In this document: piece by piece, positions 56,053-64,000 of the stretch
Position numbering within the stretch: position 1 is the first letter of the stretch
Layout of the letters: each line of letters opens with the position of its first letter
Origin: Flavobacterium urocaniciphilum
GTDB lineage: Bacteria; Bacteroidota; Bacteroidia; Flavobacteriales; Flavobacteriaceae
DNA length: 64,000 nt
Assembly (NCBI RefSeq): GCF_900110615.1
Contig: NZ_FOEI01000004.1
Location: forward strand, 1-64,000
Direction of reading: 5' to 3'
Made by a program: the position numbers and the translations under genes
The notes under the pieces: model-generated
What the model was told of the DNA's origin: nothing
The model's input: only the letters and a program-made list of their open reading frames with translations
Database searches by the model: none

Positions 56053-57585
56053 ATGACAATTATGAAAAAGTCAATATATAAAAATTTCATTATTGCGTTA
56101 GCAACTGTTACTACACTAGTTTCGTGTGATGACTATTTAGACGTAAATAATGACCCAAACAATCCATCTTCAGAAAATATTAAACCTGAAAATGTATTAG
56201 CTGCAACTCAAGTATATACCTATAATGTATTATCTGGAAATATTAGTAATTCACCTGATGACATCGGGAACAGAAACGGTATGAATCAATTAGGTAACTT
56301 AATGATGAACAACTGGACAAGAGATGTTGGTGCTTCAAACTCAAGTTATTATTTTAACGAGCATACTTATAATGTTACTTCAGATTTTTATTCAAATATT
56401 TTCGAAAACTTAATGTTAAGAACTTCGAATTATACTTTTATTCAAAATACTGAAGATGCAAATTATGAAAACTATAAGGCTATCGCTAAAATCATGAAGT
56501 CTTTTTATTTCCAATATTTAGTAGATTTGTATGGGGATATACCATATTCTGAAGCACATAAAAGAGGGCAAAACTTAACTCCTACTTATGATGACGACAT
56601 GGCAATTTATCGCAATTTAGTTGTTCAATTAGAACAAGCTGTAGATTTAATTGATAATGCTCCATCAACAGCTTTAAATCCAGGTGCAAATGACGTTATG
56701 CTACAAGGTAACATGTCTATGTGGAAAAAATTCGCAAATACTTTAAAATTAAGAATATTAATTCGTGAATCAGAAAAAGCATCTTCAGCTGCATATATTC
56801 AATCTGAAATAAATGAATTAGTAAATTCAAATGCGCAATTTTTAGGTCCAAACGACAATGTAAAAATCAACCCAGGATATAATAATAATAAACCTAATGG
56901 ATTTGCATCTTTATTTTTAAATTCGTCAGGAAATGTTTTAAATAACTATTCATCTACAGCAGCAACTAAATACACTATTGACTATTTAACTAATACAAAT
57001 GATTCTAGAATTGGTAGAATATATTCACAAGCAAATGGTGGAGGTTACGCTGGACATCAACAAGGTGATATTTTATCACCAGCAACAAATTACCCTGTTT
57101 CTCACATCGGACCTGCTTTATTAATGAATAATTCTCAAGACGGTATAATCTTTACTGCAGCTGAAAGTTTATTATTACAAGCTGAGGCTGTTCAAAAAGG
57201 ATTAATGCCTGGAGTTGCAAAAAATTTATATGAGAGCGGAATTACAGAATCGTATAAATTATTAGGATTAACTCCTTCTGACGCAAGTGCATATTATGGA
57301 CAAGCAATTTCTTTAGTAAATTGGAATGCTTCAGCTGGTGATGAATTAGAAGCAATTATCAATCAAAAATGGATTGCGTTAAACGGAATTAATGGTATCG
57401 AAACTTGGATTGAAAACACAAGAACAGGATATCCTTCACATGTTCCATTATCAACAGTTGCTCCTGGTACATCTAGACCAGTAAGATTGTTATATCCAAG
57501 TTCTGAAATTTCAGGTAATACAGCAAATGTTCCTGCACAAACAGAATCAATGGCATTTACAAGTAGAGTATTCTGGAATCAATAA
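56053..57585 (+). CDS. SusD/RagB-family lipoprotein
   Basis: A 510-residue partner of SusC. The signal ends in Cys-25 (TLVSCDDYLDVNNDPNNP); the acidic residues after the cysteine fit the Bacteroidetes export signal to the outer surface. The helical SusD_2-type fold is shown by YFQYLVDLYGDIPYSEAHKRG and YDDDMAIYRNLVVQL. It lies 6 bases after susC, as usual. It forms a lid over the SusC barrel. Two ATG codons six residues apart could serve as the start; MTIMKKSIYKN shows the second (MKKSIYK) is more likely. Confidence 0.92.
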   Translation: MTIMKKSIYKNFIIALATVTTLVSCDDYLDVNNDPNNPSSENIKPENVLAATQVYTYNVLSGNISNSPDDIGNRNGMNQLGNLMMNNWTRDVGASNSSYYFNEHTYNVTSDFYSNIFENLMLRTSNYTFIQNTEDANYENYKAIAKIMKSFYFQYLVDLYGDIPYSEAHKRGQNLTPTYDDDMAIYRNLVVQLEQAVDLIDNAPSTALNPGANDVMLQGNMSMWKKFANTLKLRILIRESEKASSAAYIQSEINELVNSNAQFLGPNDNVKINPGYNNNKPNGFASLFLNSSGNVLNNYSSTAATKYTIDYLTNTNDSRIGRIYSQANGGGYAGHQQGDILSPATNYPVSHIGPALLMNNSQDGIIFTAAESLLLQAEAVQKGLMPGVAKNLYESGITESYKLLGLTPSDASAYYGQAISLVNWNASAGDELEAIINQKWIALNGINGIETWIENTRTGYPSHVPLSTVAPGTSRPVRLLYPSSEISGNTANVPAQTESMAFTSRVFWNQ

Positions 57586-57602
57586 TTTTAAAAAAAAAGA
57601 TT

Positions 57603-58478
57603 ATGAAAAATTTAAAGAAAATATCATTAGCACTTTTTTCAATCATAGCATTGTTTTCATGTGTTAAAGATGATGTAGAAGATTTTAAATCAGGATCTCA
57701 CATTGTAGGTTTTAAGAGAACAAGTTCTTCTTATATTTATACATCTGCAGATGTAAATCCAGTACAAATTTCAGAACCAATTGATTTAATTGGTGGTGAA
57801 GACGGTACTCCATCTGGAAGTAACATTACCATTCAATTTGCTGTAGACGCATCTAGTACTGCTATTCAAGGCACAGATTACACTATTAACGCAACTGGAA
57901 ATCAAGTAACTATTCCTGCTAATTCTGACTTTGTTTTATTACCAATTACTGTAAACCCAAGTGCTTTACCAGGTAATCAACCAAAAACAATTAAAATTAA
58001 TTTAACTCAAATTAGTACAGGTAATGCTGTTGTTTCAAATGCTAAAAAACAAATTACTATCACTATTGCAAAATGTGAATCTGCTTTAGAAGGTGATTAT
58101 AGTTTAGTTGTAACAAGAATTGACAATGGAGATGTTTATAACTATTCAACTGAAACAATTACTTCAACTGGTACTATTGGTGAATATGTTACTTCTTCAA
58201 CAGCTGAATTTGGCGACATGAGTTTAGGAGCATTAGACGATTTAACACTTGATGGTGCACCAAGAAATGGATTTATTTTTAACGATGTTTGTCAAACTAT
58301 AGTTGTTCCAGAACAAAATTTAGGTGATTATTACACTAATTTAGTATTTGGAAATCCAGATGAAGAAAATGAAGTTGTTTTAGACCCATTAGGAAATGTG
58401 GTTACAATCACAATGACATACACAGTTGAACGCGCTGCTGGAAATAGAAAATATAAAGCAGTTTATACAAAACTTTAA
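57603..58478 (+). CDS. SusD-associated surface lipoprotein 1
   Basis: A 291-residue lipoprotein (cleavage before Cys-20, ALFSC). CVKDD gives the acidic export signal to the cell surface. The body is beta-rich: a Calx-beta-like or immunoglobulin-like domain (about 75-160, DYTINATGNQVTIPANSDFVLLPITV) and a second domain (about 160-291) with the residues CESALEGDYSLVV. It resembles the accessory lipoproteins that follow susD in many Flavobacteriaceae; their ligands are mostly unknown. It lies 17 bases after susD. Confidence 0.7.
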   Translation: MKNLKKISLALFSIIALFSCVKDDVEDFKSGSHIVGFKRTSSSYIYTSADVNPVQISEPIDLIGGEDGTPSGSNITIQFAVDASSTAIQGTDYTINATGNQVTIPANSDFVLLPITVNPSALPGNQPKTIKINLTQISTGNAVVSNAKKQITITIAKCESALEGDYSLVVTRIDNGDVYNYSTETITSTGTIGEYVTSSTAEFGDMSLGALDDLTLDGAPRNGFIFNDVCQTIVVPEQNLGDYYTNLVFGNPDEENEVVLDPLGNVVTITMTYTVERAAGNRKYKAVYTKL

Positions 58479-58488
58479 TTAGAAAAAT

Positions 58489-59481
58489 ATGAAAAAAGCA
58501 TTTAATAAATTTGCCGTTTTATCATTATTAACATTATCAAGTTTAGCATATTTTTCTTGTAATGATGATGATACTGAATTTGGAAAAAAAGACAAGCCAA
58601 CTTTGTCTGTAGTTAATAAATCATATTCTGTAGTAGAAGGACAACCTTTCGAATTACAATTTACATTAGACAAAGCAATTAACGATCCAATTGAATATAA
58701 ATTAGTAATAAAACCAGACGGTACTGCTGAAGACCAAATGGATTACTACATTCAAAATGGATGTTTAAGTAACGACCCAAGCTGTGTTGCTATTGAAGAA
58801 AATGGCGGACCAGTAGGTTACGTATTTACAGTACCTGCATACACAACTAATTATACATTAACAATTGAAACTATCGCTGATTACCTTCCTGAAGGTACAG
58901 AAAACTTCAAAGTTTATGTATTATCTAGAAGAAATTTAAAAGGTTTAGTAGCTGAAGATACAGAAATGGACTTATCTATCACTAATTATGTTTCTACTGA
59001 AATCTTAGCTAGATTTGACTGGACAGGGACATATATGGGAACTGATGGTGAAGAACATGATTTCTGTGATTTAGATTTAGATTTAGAATTTTACGATGGT
59101 GGAGGAAATGTAGTTGAATATAGCTACTCTAGTTGTCCAGAAGAAATAATAACTTCTTCTTTACCTGACGGTGATTTCGATGTTTATGCAAGTTTTTGGT
59201 CTTTAGCTGGAGCTTCTCCTGAACCAAACCAAGATATTCCATTTACAGTAACGGTAGCTAAACAAGGTGTTTGGACAAGAGATTTAACTTTCTCTGGTGT
59301 TTTAAATACTAGTATGGTTTCTGGTGAAGATGGAAATCCTGATGCATACATCTATGTTGGAACAATTAATAGAAGTGGAAACATCTATACGTTTACAGAT
59401 TCTAACGGTGTTCAATTAGAACAAGGTCGTCATGCAGCACCAAAAAAACTAAACAGACTTAAAAAGTCAAAAAGAAAATAA
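58489..59481 (+). CDS. SusD-associated surface lipoprotein 2
   Basis: A 330-residue lipoprotein (cleavage before Cys-24, AYFSC) followed by NDDDTEFGKK, another acidic surface signal. A Calx-beta-like domain (about 34-165, LSVVNKSYSVVEGQPFELQF) is followed by a beta-rich domain with acidic patches such as DLDLDLEFYDGG. The last twelve residues are strongly basic (KKLNRLKKSKRK), which is unusual for a surface protein. It ends the susCD operon with a terminator at 59495-59523. The function is not recognised. Confidence 0.7.
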   Translation: MKKAFNKFAVLSLLTLSSLAYFSCNDDDTEFGKKDKPTLSVVNKSYSVVEGQPFELQFTLDKAINDPIEYKLVIKPDGTAEDQMDYYIQNGCLSNDPSCVAIEENGGPVGYVFTVPAYTTNYTLTIETIADYLPEGTENFKVYVLSRRNLKGLVAEDTEMDLSITNYVSTEILARFDWTGTYMGTDGEEHDFCDLDLDLEFYDGGGNVVEYSYSSCPEEIITSSLPDGDFDVYASFWSLAGASPEPNQDIPFTVTVAKQGVWTRDLTFSGVLNTSMVSGEDGNPDAYIYVGTINRSGNIYTFTDSNGVQLEQGRHAAPKKLNRLKKSKRK

Positions 59482-59494
59482 TTCTTTGAAATAT

Positions 59495-59523
59495 AAAGAG
59501 CACCTTTCCAAAAGGTGCTCTTT
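59495..59523 (+). terminator. Strong terminator of the SusCD operon
   Basis: A perfect 13-bp stem, AAAGAGCACCTTT (59495-59507) and AAAGGTGCTCTTT (59511-59523), encloses a 3-base loop CCA. A run of T (59521-59530) follows. It lies 14 bases past lipoprotein 2. Confidence 0.88.
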
Positions 59524-59623
59524 TTTTTTTAACTTTGTCGCATGAAATTAACTACATCATTAATTTATTCAAACAATATTGGATAAATGTTTAAGTAGCC
59601 ATTTAAAAATTTCATCTACACAA

Positions 59624-60361
59624 ATGAAAAATGAAAATCAAATTTTTGGAATAAGAGCCATTATAGAAGCTATAAATTCTGGAGCAGTAATCGATAAAGT
59701 ATTTTTACAAAAAGATGCTCAAGGAGAATTAATGAAAGAATTACTTAAAGTTGTTAAAACTAAAAATGTAAACTTTAGTTATGTTCCTGTTGAAAAATTA
59801 AATCGATTAACTTCTATGAATCATCAAGGGGCTGTAGCGACCATCTCTCCTATTGGTTTTCATGATTTAGATGAATTAATTTCAACTACTTTAGAAAGTG
59901 GAAAAACACCTTTATTCTTAATATTAGATCAATTATCGGACGCTAGAAATTTTGGTGCAATTATACGAACTGCAGAATGCACAGGTGTAAACGGAATCAT
60001 CATACAAAAGCAAGGTTCTGCTCCAGTAAATGGAGACACAGTTAAAACAAGTGCTGGTGCCGTTTTCAATGTTCCTATTTGTAAAGTTGACCATATTAAA
60101 GATGCTGTTTTTCATTTACAAAGTTGTGATATCAAAACAGTTGCTGCAACTGAAAAAACAGATCACACCATTTACGACATTGATTTTAAAACACCAGTAG
60201 CCATAATTATGGGTAACGAAGAACGTGGAGTTAATCCATCTGTTTTAAAAGTAGTGGATGAAAAAGCAAAATTACCAATGTTTGGAACAATTGAATCTTT
60301 AAATGTTTCTGTTGCTTGTGGTGCTTTTTTATATGAAGCAGTTAGACAAAGGTTATCTTAA
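59624..60361 (+). CDS. rlmB: 23S rRNA 2'-O-methyltransferase (SpoU/TrmH family, RlmB-like)
   Basis: About 245 residues. The start is ATG 59624 (MKNENQIFGIRAIIEAI); a TTG 45 bases upstream extends the frame but is not needed. Domain order is an N-terminal substrate-binding domain (about 1-85) and the SPOUT knot. Motifs: LDQLSDARNFGAIIRTAECTGV (motif 1), IIMGNEERGVNP (motif 2) and SLNVSVACGAFLYEAVRQR (motif 3). It methylates the ribose of a 23S rRNA guanosine by homology with RlmB; TrmH-like activity on tRNA cannot be excluded. Confidence 0.88.
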   Translation: MKNENQIFGIRAIIEAINSGAVIDKVFLQKDAQGELMKELLKVVKTKNVNFSYVPVEKLNRLTSMNHQGAVATISPIGFHDLDELISTTLESGKTPLFLILDQLSDARNFGAIIRTAECTGVNGIIIQKQGSAPVNGDTVKTSAGAVFNVPICKVDHIKDAVFHLQSCDIKTVAATEKTDHTIYDIDFKTPVAIIMGNEERGVNPSVLKVVDEKAKLPMFGTIESLNVSVACGAFLYEAVRQRLS

Positions 60362-60367
60362 TTTCGA

Positions 60368-61150
60368 TTATTTTCTTCCCAAAAATTCATAAATTACTCT
60401 AATTGAAGAAGTGAAATAACTTTCTATTTCTGGTTTAACTTCTTCAATTATTTCTGGTTTTGGAGGATTAATAAAATTCCCATTTTCATCAAATTGTTTG
60501 AAAAAAGGTTCTTTACTTGGGTCGAAATCGGGTTGCTCCCAATCGTAGAAAATGGGTTTTTCAAATTGTGGCGTTTTCACAAATATACTCATGGCTAATC
60601 CTGTTAAAAAGCCAACAAAATGACCTTCCCAAGAAATTCCTTTACTTATTGTTTCTGCATTAGGAAACATATACCATACTGTTCCTCCGTAAATTAAAAC
60701 AATTACAAATGAAAGGGCTACTAAGCGGTAATATTTTGTAAGAACACCTTTAAAAAAAATAAAACTGACTAAGAAATACACCAAACCACTAGCTCCAATA
60801 TGATAACTATTTCTACCTATTAACCACGTTCCAAAACCTAAAATTAAAATACCACTAAAAAGCACTTTATTAAATTGTTGGCGGTAAAAATATTTTAAAG
60901 CCATTAAAAGCAATAAAATAGGTATTGAATTATTGAGTAGATGTTTAAAATCGCCATGTATAAAAATATGAAATACTATTCCGCGTAATCCTTTTAATGT
61001 TTTCGGAAGAATTCCATATTCAAATAGTTGTGGAAAATAATTTTGATCGATATAAAAACCAAACCACATTAACATTACAACTATTAATGGAATAATTACA
61101 ACGGATGGAGTAAAATAAAAGTTTTTATCTATTGAAGATGTTTTATACAT
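60368..61150 (-). CDS. Rhomboid-family intramembrane serine protease
   Basis: A 260-residue membrane protein with six helices. The active-site serine is in GASGLVYFLV (about residue 120) and the histidine in WEGHFVGFLTG (about 175). FHIFIHGDFKHLLNN before it is the usual WxxxxFxHxxxxHLxxN-type segment. The C-terminal 70 residues are cytosolic and rich in proline and acidic residues. Rhomboids cut membrane proteins within the bilayer; the substrates are unknown. It ends only 6 bases past the rlmB stop on the other strand. Confidence 0.92.
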   Translation of the reverse strand: MYKTSSIDKNFYFTPSVVIIPLIVVMLMWFGFYIDQNYFPQLFEYGILPKTLKGLRGIVFHIFIHGDFKHLLNNSIPILLLLMALKYFYRQQFNKVLFSGILILGFGTWLIGRNSYHIGASGLVYFLVSFIFFKGVLTKYYRLVALSFVIVLIYGGTVWYMFPNAETISKGISWEGHFVGFLTGLAMSIFVKTPQFEKPIFYDWEQPDFDPSKEPFFKQFDENGNFINPPKPEIIEEVKPEIESYFTSSIRVIYEFLGRK

Positions 61151-61224
61151 AATTACTATTGGTCAAACTCTAAGCCAAACTGAAAGATATGCAATTTTGA
61201 CATATCACTTAAATTTAAAAAAGA

Positions 61225-61255
61225 TTGTTTCAAAAGATATCATTGTTTAAATTTG
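61225..61255 (+). promoter_or_regulatory. Predicted promoter of rarA, near-leaderless
   Basis: TTG (61225-61227) is followed after 20 bases by TAAATTTG (61248-61255). The start codon is 5 bases after the -7 box. Transcription would begin at or within a base or two of the ATG, so the mRNA would have almost no leader. Confidence 0.5.
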
Positions 61256-61259
61256 CTAT

Positions 61260-62537
61260 ATGACAGCACCATTAGCAGAAAGAATTCGCCCACAATCATT
61301 ATCTGAATACATCAGCCAATCGCATTTAGTTGGAGAAAACGGTTCATTAACCCAACAAATAGCAAAAGGAATTATTCCGAGTTTAATTTTATGGGGACCA
61401 CCAGGAACAGGAAAAACAACCTTAGCTCAAATTATGGCACAAGAAAGCAAACGTCCTTTTTACGAGTTGAGTGCAATTAATTCTGGTGTGAAAGACATTC
61501 GTGATGTAATTGAAAAGGCTAAGCAAAGTAGTGGTTTATTTACTGCTAAAAACCCAATTTTATTTATTGATGAGATTCATCGTTTTAGTAAATCACAACA
61601 AGATTCTCTTTTAGCTGCTGTTGAAAAAGGCTGGGTGACATTAATTGGGGCAACCACTGAAAATCCGAGTTTTGAAGTCATTCCCGCATTATTGTCAAGA
61701 TGTCAGGTATACATTTTAAATGCATTTACCAAAGAAGATTTAGAAAACATTCTACAACGCGCCATTGAAACCGATTCCATTCTTAAAACTAAGAAAATCA
61801 CATTACAAGAAACAGAAGCTTTATTGCGTTTATCTGGTGGTGATGGCAGAAAATTATTAAACGTTTTCGAATTAGTTATTAATGCTACTGAAAGTGATGA
61901 AATTGTTATCACTAATGAAAAAGTAATGCAATTGGTTCAGAAAAACACGGTATTATATGACAAAACAGGGGAACAACATTACGATATTGTTTCTGCATTT
62001 ATCAAATCGATACGTGGAAGTGATCCAAATGGAGCCGTGTATTGGTTAGCAAGAATGATTGAAGGTGGTGAAGATGTCAAATTTATCGCAAGAAGAATGC
62101 TTATTTTAGCCTCTGAAGATATTGGAAATGCCAATCCAACAGCTTTAATTATGGCAAACAATACGTTTCAAGCGGTAACAACCATAGGATATCCAGAAAG
62201 CAGAATTATTTTAAGTCAGTGTGCGATTTATTTAGCAACTTCCGCAAAAAGTAATGCGAGTTATATGGCTATAGGAAAAGCGCAACAAATTGTAAAACAA
62301 ACAGGTGATTTACCCGTCCCACTTCATTTAAGAAACGCTCCTACAAAGTTGATGAAAGAATTAGGCTATGGAGAAGAATACAAGTATTCACATGACTATA
62401 CCAATAATTTCGCAGAACAAGAATTCTTACCATCTGAAATATCTGAGACTACATTTTTCGAACCTGGAGAAAACGCTAGAGAAAGAGAATTACGTCAGTT
62501 TTTGAAAAACAGATGGAAAGATAAGTATGGGTATTAG
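61260..62537 (+). CDS. rarA: Replication-associated recombination protein RarA (MgsA)
   Basis: A 425-residue AAA+ ATPase related to clamp-loader subunits and Holliday-junction helicase RuvB. Walker A is GPPGTGKTT (about 46-54), Walker [10 protein letters not shown] (about 102-110), and sensor 1 [10 protein letters not shown] (about 132-141). The C-terminal MgsA tetramerisation region includes [21 protein letters not shown] (about 272-292). RarA acts at stalled replication forks. No leader is seen before the ATG. The gene ends before a heptamer array. Confidence 0.95.
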   Translation: MTAPLAERIRPQSLSEYISQSHLVGENGSLTQQIAKGIIPSLILWGPPGTGKTTLAQIMAQESKRPFYELSAINSGVKDIRDVIEKAKQSSGLFTAKNPILFIDEIHRFSKSQQDSLLAAVEKGWVTLIGATTENPSFEVIPALLSRCQVYILNAFTKEDLENILQRAIETDSILKTKKITLQETEALLRLSGGDGRKLLNVFELVINATESDEIVITNEKVMQLVQKNTVLYDKTGEQHYDIVSAFIKSIRGSDPNGAVYWLARMIEGGEDVKFIARRMLILASEDIGNANPTALIMANNTFQAVTTIGYPESRIILSQCAIYLATSAKSNASYMAIGKAQQIVKQTGDLPVPLHLRNAPTKLMKELGYGEEYKYSHDYTNNFAEQEFLPSEISETTFFEPGENARERELRQFLKNRWKDKYGY

Positions 62538-62544
62538 TTTGAAG

Positions 62545-62565
62545 TTAGAAATTAGAAATTAGAAC
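62545..62565. repeat. Heptamer array (TTAGAAA)
   Basis: Three units: TTAGAAA, TTAGAAA, TTAGAAC, preceded by GAAG. It fills the 39-base gap between the convergent rarA and the unknown secreted gene, in place of a hairpin terminator. Confidence 0.6.
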
Positions 62566-62576
62566 AAAATTACTTT

Positions 62577-63290
62577 CTAAAACTGATATTCCTCAACAAT
62601 TAATTTGTCATTCAAGTAATATTCAAAAAAACCTTTGTTTTCCACTTTGGTAAAAATACCTTTTACGCCAAATTTATCTGCAATAAAAACACTAGGATTT
62701 GAAGTTTTATATATCTGAAGAACAACTTTTGGAGAAGCATCTAAAATTGCAAATCCGTTTTGAATTTCTAATAAAGTATATTTTGAAACATTAGAAGTAG
62801 TTCCTTCACTTTTAATTTCAACTGTTTTTGTCTCAATCGGTTTAACATCAACAACCACTGGAGTTTCTTTTTTTATTGTCGGTCTTGTTAAAGCAAATTT
62901 TTTCACTTCAGGAACTAACAATCTCATTACTTCATTATATGCTAATTGATAATCTTTCTCTTTCGATTTCATTTCAGCACTTTCAAAAACAACATTATTT
63001 TGACAATCCTTAATAACGAATTTCATTTTTGTTGTAAACATATTACTGTTTTCAACTAAAAAACCTGAATATGCATTACATTTATTTTGTCCGATTTCAA
63101 TAGGCAATTCATCATTTTCAAAATAAACATTACAGGATGAAGATAAAATTCCTTTAAACATGTTATTTAGATTATAAGAATTATCACTTTTTTGAAATTC
63201 ATATTTTCTAGATATTAAAACACTTGGTTTATTTTGCGCAAAACTAAAAGTTGTTAATAAAACAACTAAGATGAATAGTATTTTTTTCAT
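62577..63290 (-). CDS. Secreted protein of unknown function
   Basis: A 237-residue protein with a signal peptide (about 1-18, FSFAQ). The mature protein has three cysteines (about 53, 68 and 95) and a long region rich in K, V, T and E (about 138-170). A beta-rich C-terminus (KYTLLEIQNGFAILDASPKVVLQIYKT) looks like a small repeated fold. No family is recognised. It overlaps the YjjG gene by one base (TAATG), so the two are co-translated. Confidence 0.7.
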   Translation of the reverse strand: MKKILFILVVLLTTFSFAQNKPSVLISRKYEFQKSDNSYNLNNMFKGILSSSCNVYFENDELPIEIGQNKCNAYSGFLVENSNMFTTKMKFVIKDCQNNVVFESAEMKSKEKDYQLAYNEVMRLLVPEVKKFALTRPTIKKETPVVVDVKPIETKTVEIKSEGTTSNVSKYTLLEIQNGFAILDASPKVVLQIYKTSNPSVFIADKFGVKGIFTKVENKGFFEYYLNDKLIVEEYQF

Positions 63291-63973
63291 TATAAAATAT
63301 TTTTTAATTCGGTTAATTTTTGAATTTGAATAATATCGTTTTCTACTAAAAAATTATTTTCATTAAAATAAATGGCTTTCATGCCAAATTCTAAAGCACC
63401 AACAACATCCGCTTCATAACTATCACCAATCATAATACTATCTTCTTTAGTAGCTTTTGCAGCAGACAAAGCAAATTCAAAGATATTTTGATGTGGTTTT
63501 TTATAACCTGCTAGTTCTGAATTGGTAATGGTTTGAAAATAAGTAATCAAACCAGAATTTTTCATTTTTAAATCTTGAACTTCTGCAAAACCGTTTGTAA
63601 TAATATGCAATTGGTATTTGCTTTTTAAATAATCTAATATTTCAATAGTTCCTTCAATTAGAAAATTATTCAAGATTAAATTATCGATAAATTTATCTGA
63701 AATAGCGTGAATTAATTCATCTGAGACTTCATATTCCAATGCATCAAAAGTTTCTTTTAATCGAGCATATCGTAATTCCAAATGAGTAATTTCATTCACT
63801 TGATACAACTTCCATAATTTTTGATTAATGGGATTGTAAATCTTCGTAAATTGATCAACAGGAATTGAAATGTTGTATTCCTTTAATATTATTTCAAATG
63901 CTAAAGCTGCATTTTTATCGAAATCCCATAAAGTATGATCTAAATCGAAAAAAATGTGTTTGATGTATTTCAA
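63290..63973 (-). CDS. yjjG: YjjG-family noncanonical pyrimidine nucleotidase (HAD)
   Basis: A 227-residue HAD-type phosphatase. Motif 1 is FFDLDHTLWDFDK (nucleophile aspartate and acid/base aspartate, about 9-21), motif 2 is ITNGFAEVQ (about 106), and motif 3 includes GYKKPHQNIF, with GDSYEADVVGAL as motif 4. YjjG removes phosphate from non-standard pyrimidine nucleotides and protects against their incorporation. The start must be a TTG at 63973: a stop lies two codons upstream and no ATG lies nearby. Confidence 0.9.
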   Translation of the reverse strand: MKYIKHIFFDLDHTLWDFDKNAALAFEIILKEYNISIPVDQFTKIYNPINQKLWKLYQVNEITHLELRYARLKETFDALEYEVSDELIHAISDKFIDNLILNNFLIEGTIEILDYLKSKYQLHIITNGFAEVQDLKMKNSGLITYFQTITNSELAGYKKPHQNIFEFALSAAKATKEDSIMIGDSYEADVVGALEFGMKAIYFNENNFLVENDIIQIQKLTELKNIL

Positions 63974-63976
63974 AAC

Positions 63977-64000
63977 TTATTTTCCTTTTACAATTTCGGC
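63977..64000 (-). CDS. 3' end of a gene cut by the window edge
   Basis: The minus strand reads AEIVKGK and a stop codon (TAA at 63977-63979). It lies four bases in front of the yjjG start and in the same frame. It is the probable C-terminus of a gene outside the window. Seven residues do not identify a family. Confidence 0.35.
   Translation of the reverse strand, partial: AEIVKGK

Noticed and set aside
53002..59481. A polysaccharide utilisation locus
   Set aside because: There is no carbohydrate-active enzyme, sensor or anti-sigma factor in the operon.
59579..59623. TTG extension of rlmB
   Set aside because: The added residues are unlike the family, and an ATG fits the known N-terminus.

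Overview
This is AT-rich chromosomal DNA from a member of the Bacteroidota, almost certainly Flavobacteriaceae and Flavobacterium-like. Four things point there. Proteins carry a type IX secretion C-terminal domain, and there is a SusC/SusD pair. Promoters fit the Bacteroidetes form TTG-N19-TANNTTTG, with no Shine-Dalgarno tracts before starts. The ribosomal cluster runs rpsL-rpsG-fusA-rpsJ-rplC with no tuf gene, and rplQ is followed by carA, eno and gltA. I found no phage, insertion sequence, CRISPR array, tRNA or rRNA gene, and no broken gene.

Layout. 1-608 is non-coding. It holds two tandem minus-strand promoters that look like rRNA-operon promoters firing off the left edge, and one copy of a two-block dispersed element whose second copy lies at 5230-5305. 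609-5130 holds a LolE/FtsX-type permease, a NamZ-type exo-muramidase lipoprotein, a cysteine-cluster protein, a methyltransferase and queE. 5454-11968 is a minus-strand energy-transduction operon: exbB, two exbD genes, tonB, a small membrane protein, a TonB C-terminal-domain protein without a membrane anchor, a PstS-like lipoprotein and a TPR protein. 12308-14565 (plus strand) holds a HerA-like ATPase, a DMT-family protein and a cupin. 14669-29480 (minus) holds a tricorn-type protease, a DUF3999/DUF2339 pair, kmo, a glycine-zipper lipoprotein, an arginase-family hydrolase, an M36 protease exported by T9SS, kynU and queA. 29709-33653 holds gltA, eno and carA.

33810-51022 is the str/S10/spc/alpha ribosomal supercluster, all on the minus strand, with rpmJ (38 aa) included. 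It is not one uninterrupted run. A terminator and a new promoter separate rpsJ from rplC. A terminator-like hairpin lies between rpsN and rpsH, and structured gaps precede rpsD and rplQ. These look like places where expression is adjusted, possibly by ribosomal proteins themselves.

51232-59481 (plus) holds a short Omp85-family barrel, then a SusC-SusD operon with two further lipoproteins and no degradative enzyme, closed by a strong terminator. 59624-63973 holds rlmB, a rhomboid protease, rarA, a secreted protein of unknown function and a YjjG-type nucleotidase. The last bases hold the 3' end of another minus-strand gene.

Most of the window is conserved core genome. The least explained parts are the dispersed two-block element, the hairpins inside the ribosomal operons, the anchorless TonB domain, and the substrate of the SusCD operon. 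All functions are inferred by reading motifs; no database search was run.
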